This document shows positions 11,301 to 19,635 of a stretch of DNA of 64,000 nucleotides, one piece after another (position 1 is the stretch's first letter; every line of letters begins with the position of its first letter). Both the position numbers and the translations under genes were made by a program. Origin of the DNA: Lysobacter dokdonensis DS-58 (GTDB taxonomy: Bacteria > Pseudomonadota > Gammaproteobacteria > Xanthomonadales > Xanthomonadaceae); contig NZ_JRKJ01000023.1 of NCBI RefSeq assembly GCF_000770795.1, positions 1 through 64,000 of the forward strand. Reading direction: 5' to 3'. The notes beneath the pieces were generated by a model, which was not told the origin of the DNA, searched no databases, and saw only the letters and a program-made list of their open reading frames with translations.

Positions 11301-11534
11301 GTGCCGGCGGGCTGGTCGTGCACGACGATCAATGCGGGCACGGGCTTCCAGTCGAACTGCCAGTACGGCGATTGGCTGGCGGCCGGGCAGATGCAGACCT
11401 TCCCCGTCTCGATCGTGGTGCCCGGACCGCCGGGCCGCACGATCACGCTCACGGTGCAGGTGGCCTCGCCCACCACGCCCGACAGCCGCCCGCAGGACGA
11501 CACGGCGACGGCGGTGCTGCGCGTCGCACGCTGA
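8319..11534 (+). CDS. Secreted ExeM/NucH-type extracellular endonuclease with lamin-tail and DUF11-like domains
   Basis: 1071 residues with a signal peptide ending AAQAQ. Order of domains: a lamin-tail domain (~25-125, starting VVISQVYGGGGNSG), an OB-like region (~205-350), an endonuclease/exonuclease/phosphatase domain (~465-810) with the catalytic elements EVEN, NHLRS, GDFNAFE, and SDHDPVR, then two Ig-like DUF11/CARDB-type repeats to the end. The family degrades extracellular DNA for nutrition or biofilm turnover. The C-terminus ends in a short basic stretch without an obvious sorting signal. A terminator follows. Confidence 0.9.
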   Translation: MSNRNVRRLALAAGLFCAGMGAAQAQVVISQVYGGGGNSGATLRNDFIELRNNGTVAVDVSTWSVQYASATGASWQRTNLVGSIPAGGYYLIQEAQGAGGTTALPTPNAIGTIPMAGGAGKVALVTNQVSLTVACPTANVADFVGFGATANCFEGAAPTAAPSNTTSVLRKNAGAQDTNQNGDDFATGTPDPRNGDSTPPPPVDPPIALTIHQVQGAGLASPYADKRVIVEGIVTALKFNNGFFLQAHDADADADSDTSEGVFVFTSSAPTVAVGDRVKVTGKVQEYTPSTNLNQLSITEIVEPSIEKVSSGNALPVIVALGAYDLSTSATPGTLERLEGMRVSLAEAVVVGASDGRITETTATASTDGVFYVTLPDVAVPFREPGIGVMDAIAIPAGKNPPRFDTNQERLMVRSRGQVGANALALDNEAIVAGLSGVLDYFDGTWALLPDAATPPQAVGGKTPIYVAPAKHEEATIGGFNLLRFFDEVNDSNGAPTLTPAALDFRLGKTARAICEGLQAPDILGVVEVENMHVLQLLSERIDATCAVAPHYVPYLVQGNDPGGINVGVLASTRDNGAGVPRVEIVDVTQFGKDATFANPNATTSLLNDRPPLLVRTVIHQDNGASYPVSVIVNHLRSLNGVDDSTPGSNGWSSEGARVRGKRAAQAAYLAGLVQELETQNPSERFVLVGDFNAFEFNDGYVDVMGVVKGTPVADDQVLTAIASPLTTPLLDGKDFVADPNERYSYVFEGNAQTLDHALLNQAVVDSALHVEVDHARINADFGVHHFGDATLPIRVSDHDPVRVRIAVPAFRSADLRTTLSAPATAHPGQVVHFDAAVSNAGPNDAENASVAFVFDGAWSPSTTAPGWACDAPVQDAATTTVICRNPVFASGAAADFDIDVAVPQAMAVGTLKLAASAASSITDPANADNGATASVAIAAQANLIAAITGSTLPVKAGAKTQAPVRVRNTGPDAMWQPTMTLTGDVPAGLVTLAVPAGWSCTTINAGTGFQSNCQYGDWLAAGQMQTFPVSIVVPGPPGRTITLTVQVASPTTPDSRPQDDTATAVLRVAR

Positions 11535-11556
11535 GGGCGGCCCGCGGCGCAACGGG

Positions 11557-11586
11557 AACGCGGCCTGCGGGCCGCGTTTCCTTTTC
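11557..11586 (+). terminator. Rho-independent terminator after nuclease gene
   Basis: A 9-bp stem AACGCGGCC/GGCCGCGTT (11557-11565 with 11570-11578), a TGCG tetraloop and a TTTCCTTTT tail. Confidence 0.8.
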
Positions 11587-11666
11587 CGGCGTGACGAGGG
11601 GCAGGCACGGTCTTGAACCGGCTGCGGGTATCATCCGGGGTTCCTGTCGCCCGAGACGAAGTCCGC

Positions 11667-12746
11667 ATGACCCTCGCCGCACAGTTCCAGATCGAATACC
11701 TGCAATACCTCGGCCCCGACGGCAAGGCGGTCGCCGAACTGCCGCAGGCCTTCCGCGATGCATCGGCCCTGGTGCCGCTGTTCAAGCAGATGTTGTACGT
11801 GCGCACCTTCGACGCGAAGGCCATCGCGCTGCAACGCACCGGCAAACTCGGCACGTATGCCGCGTGCCTCGGCCACGAGGCCACGCACGTGGGCATCGGT
11901 GCCTCGATGCAGCCCGACGACGTCTTCGCCCCCAGCTACCGCGAGTACGGCGCGCAGTTCATGCGCGGCGTCAAACCGCGCGAAGTGCTGATGTACTGGG
12001 GCGGCGACGAACGCGGCAACGATTTCTCCGGCCCGAAGCACGACTACCCGTGGTGCGTGCCGATCGCCACGCAGTGCCTGCACGCCGCGGGCGCGGCGCT
12101 CGCGTTCAAGCTGCGCGGCGAAAATCGCGTTGCGGTGACGTGCTGCGGCGATGGCGGCAGTTCGAAGACCGATACGTACGCGGCGATCAACTCCGCCGGT
12201 GCGTACACGCTGCCGTTCATCCAATGCATCATCAACAACGGCTGGGCGATCTCGGTCCCGCGCACCGCGCAGACCGGTGCGCAGACGCTCGCGCAGAAGG
12301 GCCTGGCCGGCGGCCTGCATTGCCTGCAGGTGGACGGCAACGACCTGATCGCCGTGCTCGAAGGCATGCGCCGCGCGGTGGTGCGCGCGCGCAACGGCGA
12401 AGGCGGCAGCGTCATCGAATTCATGACCTATCGCCTGCACGACCACACCACCGCCGACGACGCGCGCCGCTACCGCGACGAAGCCGAGGTCAAGGACGCA
12501 TGGACGCGCGATCCGGTGCCTCGCATGCGCGCGCACCTCACCGCCAACGGCGCCTGGAACGAGGCGCAGGAAGCGGCGTGGATCGAGGAATGCGGCAAGT
12601 TGGTCGACGTGGAAATCAACGCATATCTCGAAAGCAAGGTACAGCCGGTGACGGCGATGTTCGACTATCTGTATGCGGATCCGCCGCCGGACCTGCTGGC
12701 GCAACGCGCCGCCGCCGTCGCACTGGAGGGCAAGCCCCATGGCTGA
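11667..12746 (+). CDS. 2-oxo-acid dehydrogenase (pyruvate/branched-chain type) E1 component, alpha subunit
   Basis: 359 residues. It decarboxylates a 2-oxo acid with thiamine diphosphate and passes the acyl group to the E2 lipoyl arm. The ThDP motif GDGGSSK...NN is present (CCGDGGSSKTD ~158-168, IINNGWAIS ~193), as is the phosphorylation-loop region YRLHDHTTADD. The start is ATG 11667 after a GAGACGAAG site. It overlaps the beta gene by 8 bases, so the two chains are made together. Two-chain E1 with this E2 type fits either pyruvate or branched-chain keto acids; sequence alone does not separate them. Confidence 0.92.
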   Translation: MTLAAQFQIEYLQYLGPDGKAVAELPQAFRDASALVPLFKQMLYVRTFDAKAIALQRTGKLGTYAACLGHEATHVGIGASMQPDDVFAPSYREYGAQFMRGVKPREVLMYWGGDERGNDFSGPKHDYPWCVPIATQCLHAAGAALAFKLRGENRVAVTCCGDGGSSKTDTYAAINSAGAYTLPFIQCIINNGWAISVPRTAQTGAQTLAQKGLAGGLHCLQVDGNDLIAVLEGMRRAVVRARNGEGGSVIEFMTYRLHDHTTADDARRYRDEAEVKDAWTRDPVPRMRAHLTANGAWNEAQEAAWIEECGKLVDVEINAYLESKVQPVTAMFDYLYADPPPDLLAQRAAAVALEGKPHG

Positions 12747-13731
12747 TGCCGCTCCCGCGATCACATTGATCGAAGCGATCACGCAGGCGCTCGCGTACGA
12801 AATGCGCGCCGACGACACCGTCGTCGTGCTCGGCGAAGACGTCGGCGTCAACGGCGGCGTGTTCCGCGCCACCGCCGGCTTGCAGGCGACCTTCGGCCCG
12901 CAGCGCGTGCTCGACACGCCGCTCGACGAAACCACCATCGCCGGCCTCACCGTCGGCCTGGCCTCGCAAGGCATGAAGCCCGTCGCCGAAGCGCAGTTCG
13001 ACGGCTTCGTGTACCCGATGGTCGACCACATCATCTGCCATGCGGCGCGCTTCCGTTACCGCACGCGCGGGCGCCTCACCTGCCCGATGGTGCTGCGCGT
13101 GCCGTGGGGCGGCGGCATCCGTGCGCCGGAGCATCACTCCGAAGCCAACGAAGCCATCTTCACCAACGTGCCGGGTTTGCGCGTCGTGTTGCCGTCCTCG
13201 CCCGCGCGCGCCTATGGCCTGTTGCTCGCCGCGATCCGCGACCCGGATCCGGTGATCTTCATGGAACCCAAGCGCATCTACCGCCAGTACAAGGAAGTCG
13301 TGCCCGACGACGGCGAAGCCTTGCCGCTGGACGTGTGCTACGTGCTGCGCGACGGCACCGACGTGACGCTGGTGACGTGGGGCGCGCAGGTGAAGGAATG
13401 CCTGGAAGCCGCCGACGCGCTCGCGAAGGACGGCATCAGCGCCGAAGTCATCGACGTGGCGACGCTGCGTCCGCTCGACTTCGCCACCATCGCCGAATCG
13501 GTCAGCAAGACCGGTCGCTGCGTGATCGTGCACGAGGCCCCGAAGACCGCGGGCTTCGGCGCGGAGATCGCCGCGCGGCTTGCCGAAGAGTCGATGTACG
13601 ACCTCGTCGCGCCAGTCGAACGCGTCACCGGTTACGACACCCACATCCCGTTGTTCCGCCTCGAGATGAAGTACCTGCCGAGCGTGGACAAGATCGTCGC
13701 CGCCGCCAAGCGCGCGGCCGCGCACGCATAA
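12739..13731 (+). CDS. 2-oxo-acid dehydrogenase E1 component, beta subunit
   Basis: 330 residues (MADAAPAITLIEAI...). Contains the transketolase pyrimidine-binding domain with GEDVGVNGGVFRAT and the transketolase C-terminal domain with VTWGAQVKECLEAA. It forms the alpha2beta2 E1 with the upstream gene. The ATG at 12739 overlaps the end of the alpha gene and follows CTGGAGGG, so it is translationally coupled. The E2 gene begins 9 bases after the stop. Confidence 0.94.
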   Translation: MADAAPAITLIEAITQALAYEMRADDTVVVLGEDVGVNGGVFRATAGLQATFGPQRVLDTPLDETTIAGLTVGLASQGMKPVAEAQFDGFVYPMVDHIICHAARFRYRTRGRLTCPMVLRVPWGGGIRAPEHHSEANEAIFTNVPGLRVVLPSSPARAYGLLLAAIRDPDPVIFMEPKRIYRQYKEVVPDDGEALPLDVCYVLRDGTDVTLVTWGAQVKECLEAADALAKDGISAEVIDVATLRPLDFATIAESVSKTGRCVIVHEAPKTAGFGAEIAARLAEESMYDLVAPVERVTGYDTHIPLFRLEMKYLPSVDKIVAAAKRAAAHA

Positions 13732-13740
13732 GGACACGCC

Positions 13741-15120
13741 ATGAGCAAACAGTTCCTGCTTCCCGACCTCGGCGAAGGCCTGCCCGACGCGACCATCGTC
13801 GAGTGGTACGTCAAGGTCGGCGACACGATCAAGCTCGACGACAACCTCGTGTCGATGGAAACCGCGAAGGCGGTCGTCGACGTGCCCTCGCCCGTGTCGG
13901 GCAAGGTGCTCAAGCTCGCCGGTGGTCCGGGTGATGTCATCGTCACCGGCACGATGCTCGCCGAATTCGAGATCGACCCGTCGATGCCGCAGCGCGCGGA
14001 AGGCCAGGACACCGGCCACCACCACGGTCCGCCGAAAGGCGCGGGCGCGCACGTGTCCGATGACAAGGTCGTGGCCTCCGACGAAGGCGGCGTGATCACC
14101 GAGACCGACAAGCCCGCACCGAAGGCCGAGCGCGAAGACAGCGGTACCGTCGTCGGCGCGATGCAATCGTCCGACGCGGTGCGCAGCGAAGCGGCGGTCG
14201 CGGTCGGCGGCGTCAAGGCGCTGCCGGCGGTGCGTGCGCTGGCCCGCAAGCTGGGCGTGGACATCACCCGTGTGCGCGCCACCGGCCCCGACGGCGTGGT
14301 CACCAACCAGGACGTCAAGAACGCCGCGGCCGACGGCTCGGCGGCGATCGGCGCGGCCCCCGCGGCGCGCACGCACGCCCCCACGGCCTCGCAGCCGACG
14401 CAGCCGGTCGCCGCACCCGCGCGCACCACGGTGTCGCAGGCGGGCAAGCCGATGCGCACGCAGCCGCCGGGCGTGCAGGCCACGGGACAACCGGAACAGT
14501 TGAAGGGCGTGCGCCGCAACATGGCGCGCGTGATGGCCGATGCGCATGCGAAGGTCGTGCCGACCACGCTCAGCGACGACGCCGACATCCATGCCTGGGT
14601 GCCAGGCAACGACATCACCGGGCGCCTGGTGCGCGCGATCGTCGCCGCGGCCAAGGCCGTGCCGGCGCTCAACGCGTGGTTCGACGGCGAGGCGCTGACG
14701 CGCACGCTGCACCCGCATGTCGACATCGGCATCGCGGTGGACACCGACGACGGGTTGTTCGTGCCCGCGCTGCGCAACGCCGACATGCTCGACGCACGCG
14801 GCGTGCGCGAAGCGGTCAACCGCCTGCGCACGCAGGTCGAAGACCGCACGATCCCGATGACCGAGCTCACCGGTTACACGATCTCGCTGTCGAACTTCGG
14901 CATGTTCGCCGGCCGTTACGCGACGCCGGTCATCGTGCCGCCGTGCGTGGCGATCGTCGCCGCGGGCAAGGGCCGCCACCAGATGACGCCGGTGATGGGC
15001 GGCTTCGAGTCGCACAAAGTCATCCCGCTGTCGGTGACCTTCGACCACCGCGCCTGCACGGGCGGCGAAGCGGCGCGCTTCCTCAAGGCGATGCTCGACG
15101 ACCTCGCCAGATCCCACTGA
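13741..15120 (+). CDS. Dihydrolipoamide acyltransferase E2 component
   Basis: 459 residues in three parts: one lipoyl domain (1-80; the lipoylated Lys sits in METAKAVVD), a peripheral-subunit-binding domain (~159-195, LPAVRALARKLGVD), and the catalytic core (~255-459), joined by Ala/Pro/Thr-rich linkers. The core's usual HRxxDG active-site box reads HRACTGGEAARF, with Thr where Asp normally is. I recall a TGG form in some E2 lineages, so this is probably a subfamily trait. E3 (lipoamide dehydrogenase) is not in the window. Last gene of the three-gene operon before a VOC protein. Confidence 0.93.
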   Translation: MSKQFLLPDLGEGLPDATIVEWYVKVGDTIKLDDNLVSMETAKAVVDVPSPVSGKVLKLAGGPGDVIVTGTMLAEFEIDPSMPQRAEGQDTGHHHGPPKGAGAHVSDDKVVASDEGGVITETDKPAPKAEREDSGTVVGAMQSSDAVRSEAAVAVGGVKALPAVRALARKLGVDITRVRATGPDGVVTNQDVKNAAADGSAAIGAAPAARTHAPTASQPTQPVAAPARTTVSQAGKPMRTQPPGVQATGQPEQLKGVRRNMARVMADAHAKVVPTTLSDDADIHAWVPGNDITGRLVRAIVAAAKAVPALNAWFDGEALTRTLHPHVDIGIAVDTDDGLFVPALRNADMLDARGVREAVNRLRTQVEDRTIPMTELTGYTISLSNFGMFAGRYATPVIVPPCVAIVAAGKGRHQMTPVMGGFESHKVIPLSVTFDHRACTGGEAARFLKAMLDDLARSH

Positions 15121-15131
15121 AGGAACACCCC

Positions 15132-15512
15132 ATGGCGCACCGCAGCCGCCTCGCTGGTTTCATCATCGACTGCAATTCCGATGACCACGCCGCGGCCGCG
15201 GATTTCTGGAGCCAGGCGCTGGGGTTCGAGAAGGAACAGCACTACGTCGAAGAGGGCGCGGAGTACACCAACCTGACCGGCACGCCGTCGGACCTGCAGG
15301 TCGAAGTGCAGCAGGTGAGCCACGAATCGCGCGTGCACCTGGACATCGAAACCGACGACCAGGACGCCGAAGTCGCACGCCTGGAAGCGCTGGGCGCCAA
15401 GCGCATCGCGTGGGTCAAGCGCTGGTGGGTGATGGAAGCGCCGACCGGCCAGCGCTTCTGCGTGGTGAAGATGCGCCACCCGGAAAAAGGCGCGAAGCCC
15501 AACGACTGGTGA
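15132..15512 (+). CDS. VOC-superfamily (glyoxalase-like) protein
   Basis: 126 residues, two beta-alpha-beta-beta-beta modules as in the glyoxalase/bleomycin-resistance fold (GFIIDCNSDDHAAAADFWSQ opening the first, VHLDIETDD the second). It starts 12 bases after the E2 stop behind AAGGAACACCCC and is likely cotranscribed with the dehydrogenase operon. Enzymatic role unknown; family members of this kind have often lost classical glyoxalase metal ligands. It ends at 15512, directly abutting the convergent cyclase gene. Confidence 0.82.
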   Translation: MAHRSRLAGFIIDCNSDDHAAAADFWSQALGFEKEQHYVEEGAEYTNLTGTPSDLQVEVQQVSHESRVHLDIETDDQDAEVARLEALGAKRIAWVKRWWVMEAPTGQRFCVVKMRHPEKGAKPNDW

Positions 15513-16562
15513 TCAGCGTGGCGTGTCGTCCGCGACGACGCGATTGCGCCCCGCTTTCTTGGCCCGATACAACGCCTGGTCCGCGCGCTCGAACACGTGT
15601 TCGGGCCCGCCCTGGTTCGACGCCGAATCCGCGATCCCCACCGACACCGTGACCGGCACCGGCAACGCGAGACGCTCCACTTCGCGCCGGATGCGCTCGC
15701 CGATCTCCGCACCGCCGTCCAGGCGCGTATCGGGCAACACCACCAGGAATTCCTCGCCGCCGAAGCGCGCGGCGACGTCGCTGGCGCGCACCGAACGCGA
15801 CACCGCGTCGGCCACCGCGCACAACACGCGATCGCCGAACAGATGGCCGTGCCGGTCGTTGATGCGCTTGAAGTGGTCGATGTCGAGGACGAGCAGCACG
15901 TAGGGCTGCGCGTCGAGTTCGCGCTGCACGTCGCTGCGTGCGCGCAGGCGCTCCAGGCCCGCGCGATTCAACAAGCCGGTGAGCTGGTCGTGGTGCGCGG
16001 TGTATTGCAGGTCGTCGTGGCGGCGCTGCAGGTCGGCGCGCGCGTGGCCCTGCTCGAGCATCAGGCGGCGCAGTTCGAGCAGGTGCTGCACCTGCCGCGC
16101 GAGCAGCCGCAGGCCTTCGAGCTGCGGATTGCCGAGCATGCGCGGCACGACGTCGGCCACGCTGAGTACGCCGAGCGCATGGCCTTCGGGGCTGAGCAAC
16201 GGCACGCCCGCGTAGAAGCGCGGACGCAGGCCGAGCACGCGGCGCCGTTGCGCGTAGACCGGGTGTTCTTCGAGATCCTGCACGACGAGCGTGTCGTGCG
16301 GCGCGTCGATGGCGTGCCCGCACAGCGAGCGCGCGCGATCCAGTTGCGGCTGGTCGATGCCGATGCGCGCCTTGAACCACAGGCGGTCGCGGTCGATCAG
16401 CGAGATCGCCGCCGCCGGCATGTCGCACAGCGTGGCGGCCAGCCTGACGATGTCGTCGAAGGCCTCTTCCGGTGCGGTGTCCACGATCGCATAGCCGTCG
16501 AGCGCCGCCTGGCGCTCCGCTTCGCGGACGTCGAACATGAGGGAGGTCGGGACGGCGGACAT
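15513..16562 (-). CDS. GAF-GGDEF diguanylate cyclase
   Basis: 349 residues. An N-terminal GAF sensor (~20-165, ISLIDRDRLWFKARIG) is followed by a short coiled linker and a GGDEF domain (~185-349). The active loop is FGGEEF, a catalytically competent form, and an inhibitory I-site RASD lies exactly five residues before it, so it should make c-di-GMP with product feedback. No membrane segment, so it is cytoplasmic. Encoded alone, head-to-tail convergent with the VOC gene. Confidence 0.93.
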   Translation of the reverse strand: MSAVPTSLMFDVREAERQAALDGYAIVDTAPEEAFDDIVRLAATLCDMPAAAISLIDRDRLWFKARIGIDQPQLDRARSLCGHAIDAPHDTLVVQDLEEHPVYAQRRRVLGLRPRFYAGVPLLSPEGHALGVLSVADVVPRMLGNPQLEGLRLLARQVQHLLELRRLMLEQGHARADLQRRHDDLQYTAHHDQLTGLLNRAGLERLRARSDVQRELDAQPYVLLVLDIDHFKRINDRHGHLFGDRVLCAVADAVSRSVRASDVAARFGGEEFLVVLPDTRLDGGAEIGERIRREVERLALPVPVTVSVGIADSASNQGGPEHVFERADQALYRAKKAGRNRVVADDTPR

Positions 16563-16656
16563 GGGCGTGCGGGGGGAAGTGGAACGGGCGGCTTCCCTGC
16601 CGACGCGATGACACTGAACAGGCGGCAGATTCTACAGGCCGCCCGCTTTCGAACCG

Positions 16657-16965
16657 TTACTGCTTCCGCAACATGCGATGCCGGATCCAGAACGCCAGGC
16701 CCAGCGCCGCGAGGAACACGCCGTAGGAGACCGACGTCCCCACGATCTGCTGCCACATGCGCCCGTATCCGCGGTCGGCCCAGGCCTGCGCCCAGTGCAG
16801 GCTGAGGACGAAGGCCACCGCCGACGCCGCCAGCGCGCCGACGTCGAACCCCCGCCGCCAGGCGGGGCGTGGCTGGCGCGGGTAGATCCAGTAGAGCACC
16901 GCCAGGATCAGGAACCAGGGCAGGAACAGCAGGGCGGCGAGGTTGATCTCGACGAACGGGGACAT
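16657..16965 (-). CDS. Small membrane protein coupled to trpS
   Basis: 102 residues with three hydrophobic helices (ALLFLPWFLILAVLYWIY, a second around GALAASAVAFVLSL, a third around YGVFLAALGLAFW) and a basic C-terminus (RHRMLRKQ). The start codon overlaps the trpS stop as TGATG, so translation is coupled. No family recognised beyond a conserved membrane hypothetical of xanthomonads. Confidence 0.75.
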   Translation of the reverse strand: MSPFVEINLAALLFLPWFLILAVLYWIYPRQPRPAWRRGFDVGALAASAVAFVLSLHWAQAWADRGYGRMWQQIVGTSVSYGVFLAALGLAFWIRHRMLRKQ

Positions 16966-18302
16966 CACGCCTCTTCCGCGAACCCGGCGAGCGCAGCGCG
17001 CAGGTCGTCGACGCTGCCGTCGGCCGGCACGCGACCGAGCACGCCTTCGCCGAAGCGCACGGTGCCTGCGGCGGCGTCGACCGTGAGGCTGCGCCCCGCG
17101 TCCTGCTTCGCCCGTGCGACGAGCTGGCCCGCATCGCGCGCCGAGTCGAAGCCTTCGCTTTGCAGCAGCACGCGGTCGCCGTCGACGAGTTTGAAATAGA
17201 ACTTGCCGTCGGCTTCGCGGTACTGCTTGAACGCCGGCGCGGCGCGCCTGGATTCGCGCGCCTGCGCGGCGCCGGACTGTTGCGAGAGATCGCGCAGGCC
17301 CACCGAATCGCGCAATGTCGTCATCAGCGGCGCGGCGTAGGTTTCGCGCAAACGCCGCGCACCATCGCGCAGCAGCGCTTCGATCTTCGCCGGCTCCGCC
17401 ATCAGCGCTTCGTATTTTTCGCGCAGCGGCGCGACGTCGCGATCGATGCGTTCGAACAGCTGCTGCTTCGCATCGCCCCATGCGATGCCGTCCGCGAAGG
17501 CCTTGCGCATCGCGTCCACTTCATCGGCGGACGCGAACGCCTGGTACAGCTGGAACAGTGCCGACTCCTGCGTGTCCTTCGGCTCGCCCGGCGCACGCGA
17601 ATCGGTCTTGATCGCGAAGATCAGCTTCTTCAACTGCTCGCGGGGCGCGAACAGCGGGATCGTGTTGTCGTAGCTCTTGCTCATCTTGCGGCCGTCGAGA
17701 CCGGGCAAGGTGGCGACGTGTTCCTCGATCGCCGCTTCGGGCAACGTGAAGTGCTCGCCGTACAGATGGTTGAACCGCTGGCCGAAGTCGCGCGCCATCT
17801 CGATGTGCTGCACCTGGTCGCGGCCCACGGGCACCTTGTGCGCGTTGAACAACAGGATGTCGGCGGCCATCAATACGGGGTACATGAACAGGCCCGCGGT
17901 GACGCCCGCATCGTCGTCCACTTGTTCGACGCGATTGCGGTCGACCGCCGCCTTGTACGCATGCGCGCGGTTGAGCAGGCCCTTGCCCGCCACGCACGTC
18001 AGCAGCCAGGTCAGTTCGGTGGTCTCGGGGACGTCGCTCTGCCGGTAGAACCAGACCTTCGCCGGATCCAGCCCGCACGCGAGCCACGCGGCGGCGATCT
18101 CGAGCGTCGAACGCTGCACGCGCGCCGGGTCCTGCACCTTGATCAGCGCGTGGTAGTCGGCGAGGAAGTAGAAGCTTTCGGTATTCGCATCCAGGCTGGC
18201 GGCGACCGCCGGCCGGATCGCACCGACGTAGTTGCCCAAATGCGGCGTCCCCGACGTGGTGATGCCGGTGAGGACGCGGGTGCGGGGAGACTTCGAGGCC
18301 AT
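16965..18302 (-). CDS. trpS: Tryptophanyl-tRNA synthetase with extra C-terminal DUF1508-like domain
   Basis: 445 residues, about 110 longer than typical bacterial TrpS. Class I signatures: the HIGH-equivalent TSGTPHLGNY near residue 15 and KMSKS in GRKMSKSYDN near residue 200. After about residue 335 an additional domain appears (FKQYREADGKFYFKLV... LLQSEGFDSARDAGQL), whose pattern matches the YegP/DUF1508 fold. The start at 18302 (MASKSPRTRV) gives the standard N-terminus. Charges tRNA-Trp in the cytoplasm; the role of the extension is unknown. Confidence 0.95.
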   Translation of the reverse strand: MASKSPRTRVLTGITTSGTPHLGNYVGAIRPAVAASLDANTESFYFLADYHALIKVQDPARVQRSTLEIAAAWLACGLDPAKVWFYRQSDVPETTELTWLLTCVAGKGLLNRAHAYKAAVDRNRVEQVDDDAGVTAGLFMYPVLMAADILLFNAHKVPVGRDQVQHIEMARDFGQRFNHLYGEHFTLPEAAIEEHVATLPGLDGRKMSKSYDNTIPLFAPREQLKKLIFAIKTDSRAPGEPKDTQESALFQLYQAFASADEVDAMRKAFADGIAWGDAKQQLFERIDRDVAPLREKYEALMAEPAKIEALLRDGARRLRETYAAPLMTTLRDSVGLRDLSQQSGAAQARESRRAAPAFKQYREADGKFYFKLVDGDRVLLQSEGFDSARDAGQLVARAKQDAGRSLTVDAAAGTVRFGEGVLGRVPADGSVDDLRAALAGFAEEA

Positions 18303-18411
18303 GAAAACCAACGGCGATTGAACAGGCGCCCAGTGTAACCGGCCGACCTGCAACCCCACCGGCCCGGGCCGTGCGTTGGAACGGGCGCATCAATCCTCCG
18401 CGAGGCCCACC

Positions 18412-19185
18412 ATGTTGCGTTCCCTGTTGTTCGCCGCCGCCCTGCTCGCGTCCACGCAGGCCCATGCCGCGCTGGTCGATATCGACCTCATCGACCGCGA
18501 CACCGGCCGATGGCTGCCCGAAACCCCTTTCCGCGGCGACACCTGGGTCGCCGGTGCGCCCGGCCATCGGTACGCCGTGCGCCTGACGAACACGACGGGC
18601 GAGCGCGTGCTCGTCGTGTTGTCGGTCGATGGCGTCAACGCGGTCACCGGGCAAACCGCGCGCCCGTCGCAGGCCGGCTATGTGCTCGAGCCGTGGCAGA
18701 GCACCGAAGTCGCCGGCTGGCGCAAATCGCTCGACGACATCGCGCAATTCGTCTTCACCGATTTGCCCGATTCGTATGCGGCACGCACGGGCCGGCCGCG
18801 CAATGTCGGGGTCGTCGGCATCGCCGTGTTCCGCGAGGCACGACCGGTGGTGTACGAGTACGAAACACCGCCGCAAATCGCACGCGATGCCGCGCAGCCT
18901 GCGCCCGCCGCGCCACGCGCGCAGTCGAGCGCGAAGGCCGCCGCCGAATCGAGCGCGCAGCAACAGCGCCTGGGCACGGGCCACGGCGCGCGCGAGTGGT
19001 CGCGCGTGGAGCGCACCGATTTCGTCCGCGCGACGCGCTCGCCGACGCAGGTGACCGAATTGCGCTACGACGACTACGACACGCTCGCGGCGATCGGCGT
19101 GTATCCGCGTCCGCGTCCGCACCATTGGCGCGATGCGCCGCGCGCATTCCCGAACGGCTTCGTCGCCGATCCGCCGGGGGGCTGA
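18412..19185 (+). CDS. Conserved secreted protein of unknown function
   Basis: 257 residues with a signal peptide (MLRSLLFAAALLASTQAHAA). The mature part has a beta-rich first half (TGERVLVVLSVDGVNAVTG, AGYVLEPWQSTEVAGWRKS) and a low-complexity Ala/Gln-rich stretch before a C-terminus containing YDDYDTLAAIGVYP. I recognise it only as a conserved hypothetical; the first half has the look of a cell-surface Ig-like domain. Start chosen at the Met directly opening the signal peptide. A strong terminator follows. Confidence 0.75.
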   Translation: MLRSLLFAAALLASTQAHAALVDIDLIDRDTGRWLPETPFRGDTWVAGAPGHRYAVRLTNTTGERVLVVLSVDGVNAVTGQTARPSQAGYVLEPWQSTEVAGWRKSLDDIAQFVFTDLPDSYAARTGRPRNVGVVGIAVFREARPVVYEYETPPQIARDAAQPAPAAPRAQSSAKAAAESSAQQQRLGTGHGAREWSRVERTDFVRATRSPTQVTELRYDDYDTLAAIGVYPRPRPHHWRDAPRAFPNGFVADPPGG

Positions 19186-19196
19186 TCGCCCGGAAG

Positions 19197-19238
19197 GCAA
19201 AAGGGACGGCCCGGTGTCCGCCGGGCCGTCCCTTTTTC
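19197..19238. terminator. Strong hairpin terminator, probably bidirectional
   Basis: A 14-bp perfect stem (19201-19214 with 19221-19234, AAGGGACGGCCCGG) with a 6-base loop, flanked by AAAA on the left and TTTTT on the right. It separates the secreted-protein gene from the convergent entericidin-like gene. Confidence 0.92.
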
Positions 19239-19297
19239 ATGCGTCCTTGCCTACCGCGGCGCCACTCCTGTACGCCGCTTCCCTCCCTCGTCGGGCC

Positions 19298-19465
19298 TCA
19301 GCAGTTGCTGTCCTTGCAATCCTCAGCCTTCTCTTCGACCTTTTCGCCCGCCTTCTGCACGTCCTTGCCCGCGCCGGCCACGGTGTTGCACGCGGCGAGC
19401 ATGTTCATCGAGAACATCGCGAGGACCATCAGGTACACGGTGCGCTTGAGTGCCGTCTTCGTCAT
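19298..19465 (-). CDS. Entericidin-like small lipoprotein
   Basis: 55 residues: a signal peptide ending in a lipobox (LAAC at 24-27), then an NTVAGAGKDVQKAGEKVEEKA helix, the hallmark of the entericidin A/B family, and a C-terminal EDCKDSNC tail. An AGGAGA site lies about 10 bases upstream of the ATG. Entericidins are membrane-associated toxin/antidote-like lipoproteins linked to stationary-phase lysis; a single copy is present here. Confidence 0.85.
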   Translation of the reverse strand: MTKTALKRTVYLMVLAMFSMNMLAACNTVAGAGKDVQKAGEKVEEKAEDCKDSNC

Positions 19466-19635
19466 GGGAATGCGTCTCCTGGGGATGGAAGGGACGGCAC
19501 TCCGCCGTCCACGGATCGCATTCCACGCAAGCGGCCGTGAAGCCGGTGTCGAATCTGCGTCGCGCGATCTGCTCCGTTCAGCAGACGTACGGCGCGTGCA
19601 CGCCGCGTCAACGACGGGACGGCGCGGTTCGCGCG

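Noticed and set aside
8265-11552. 1095-codon minus-strand open frame opposite the nuclease
   Set aside because: An antisense shadow of the nuclease with Arg/His/Asp-rich low-complexity translation; the sense protein has complete domains.
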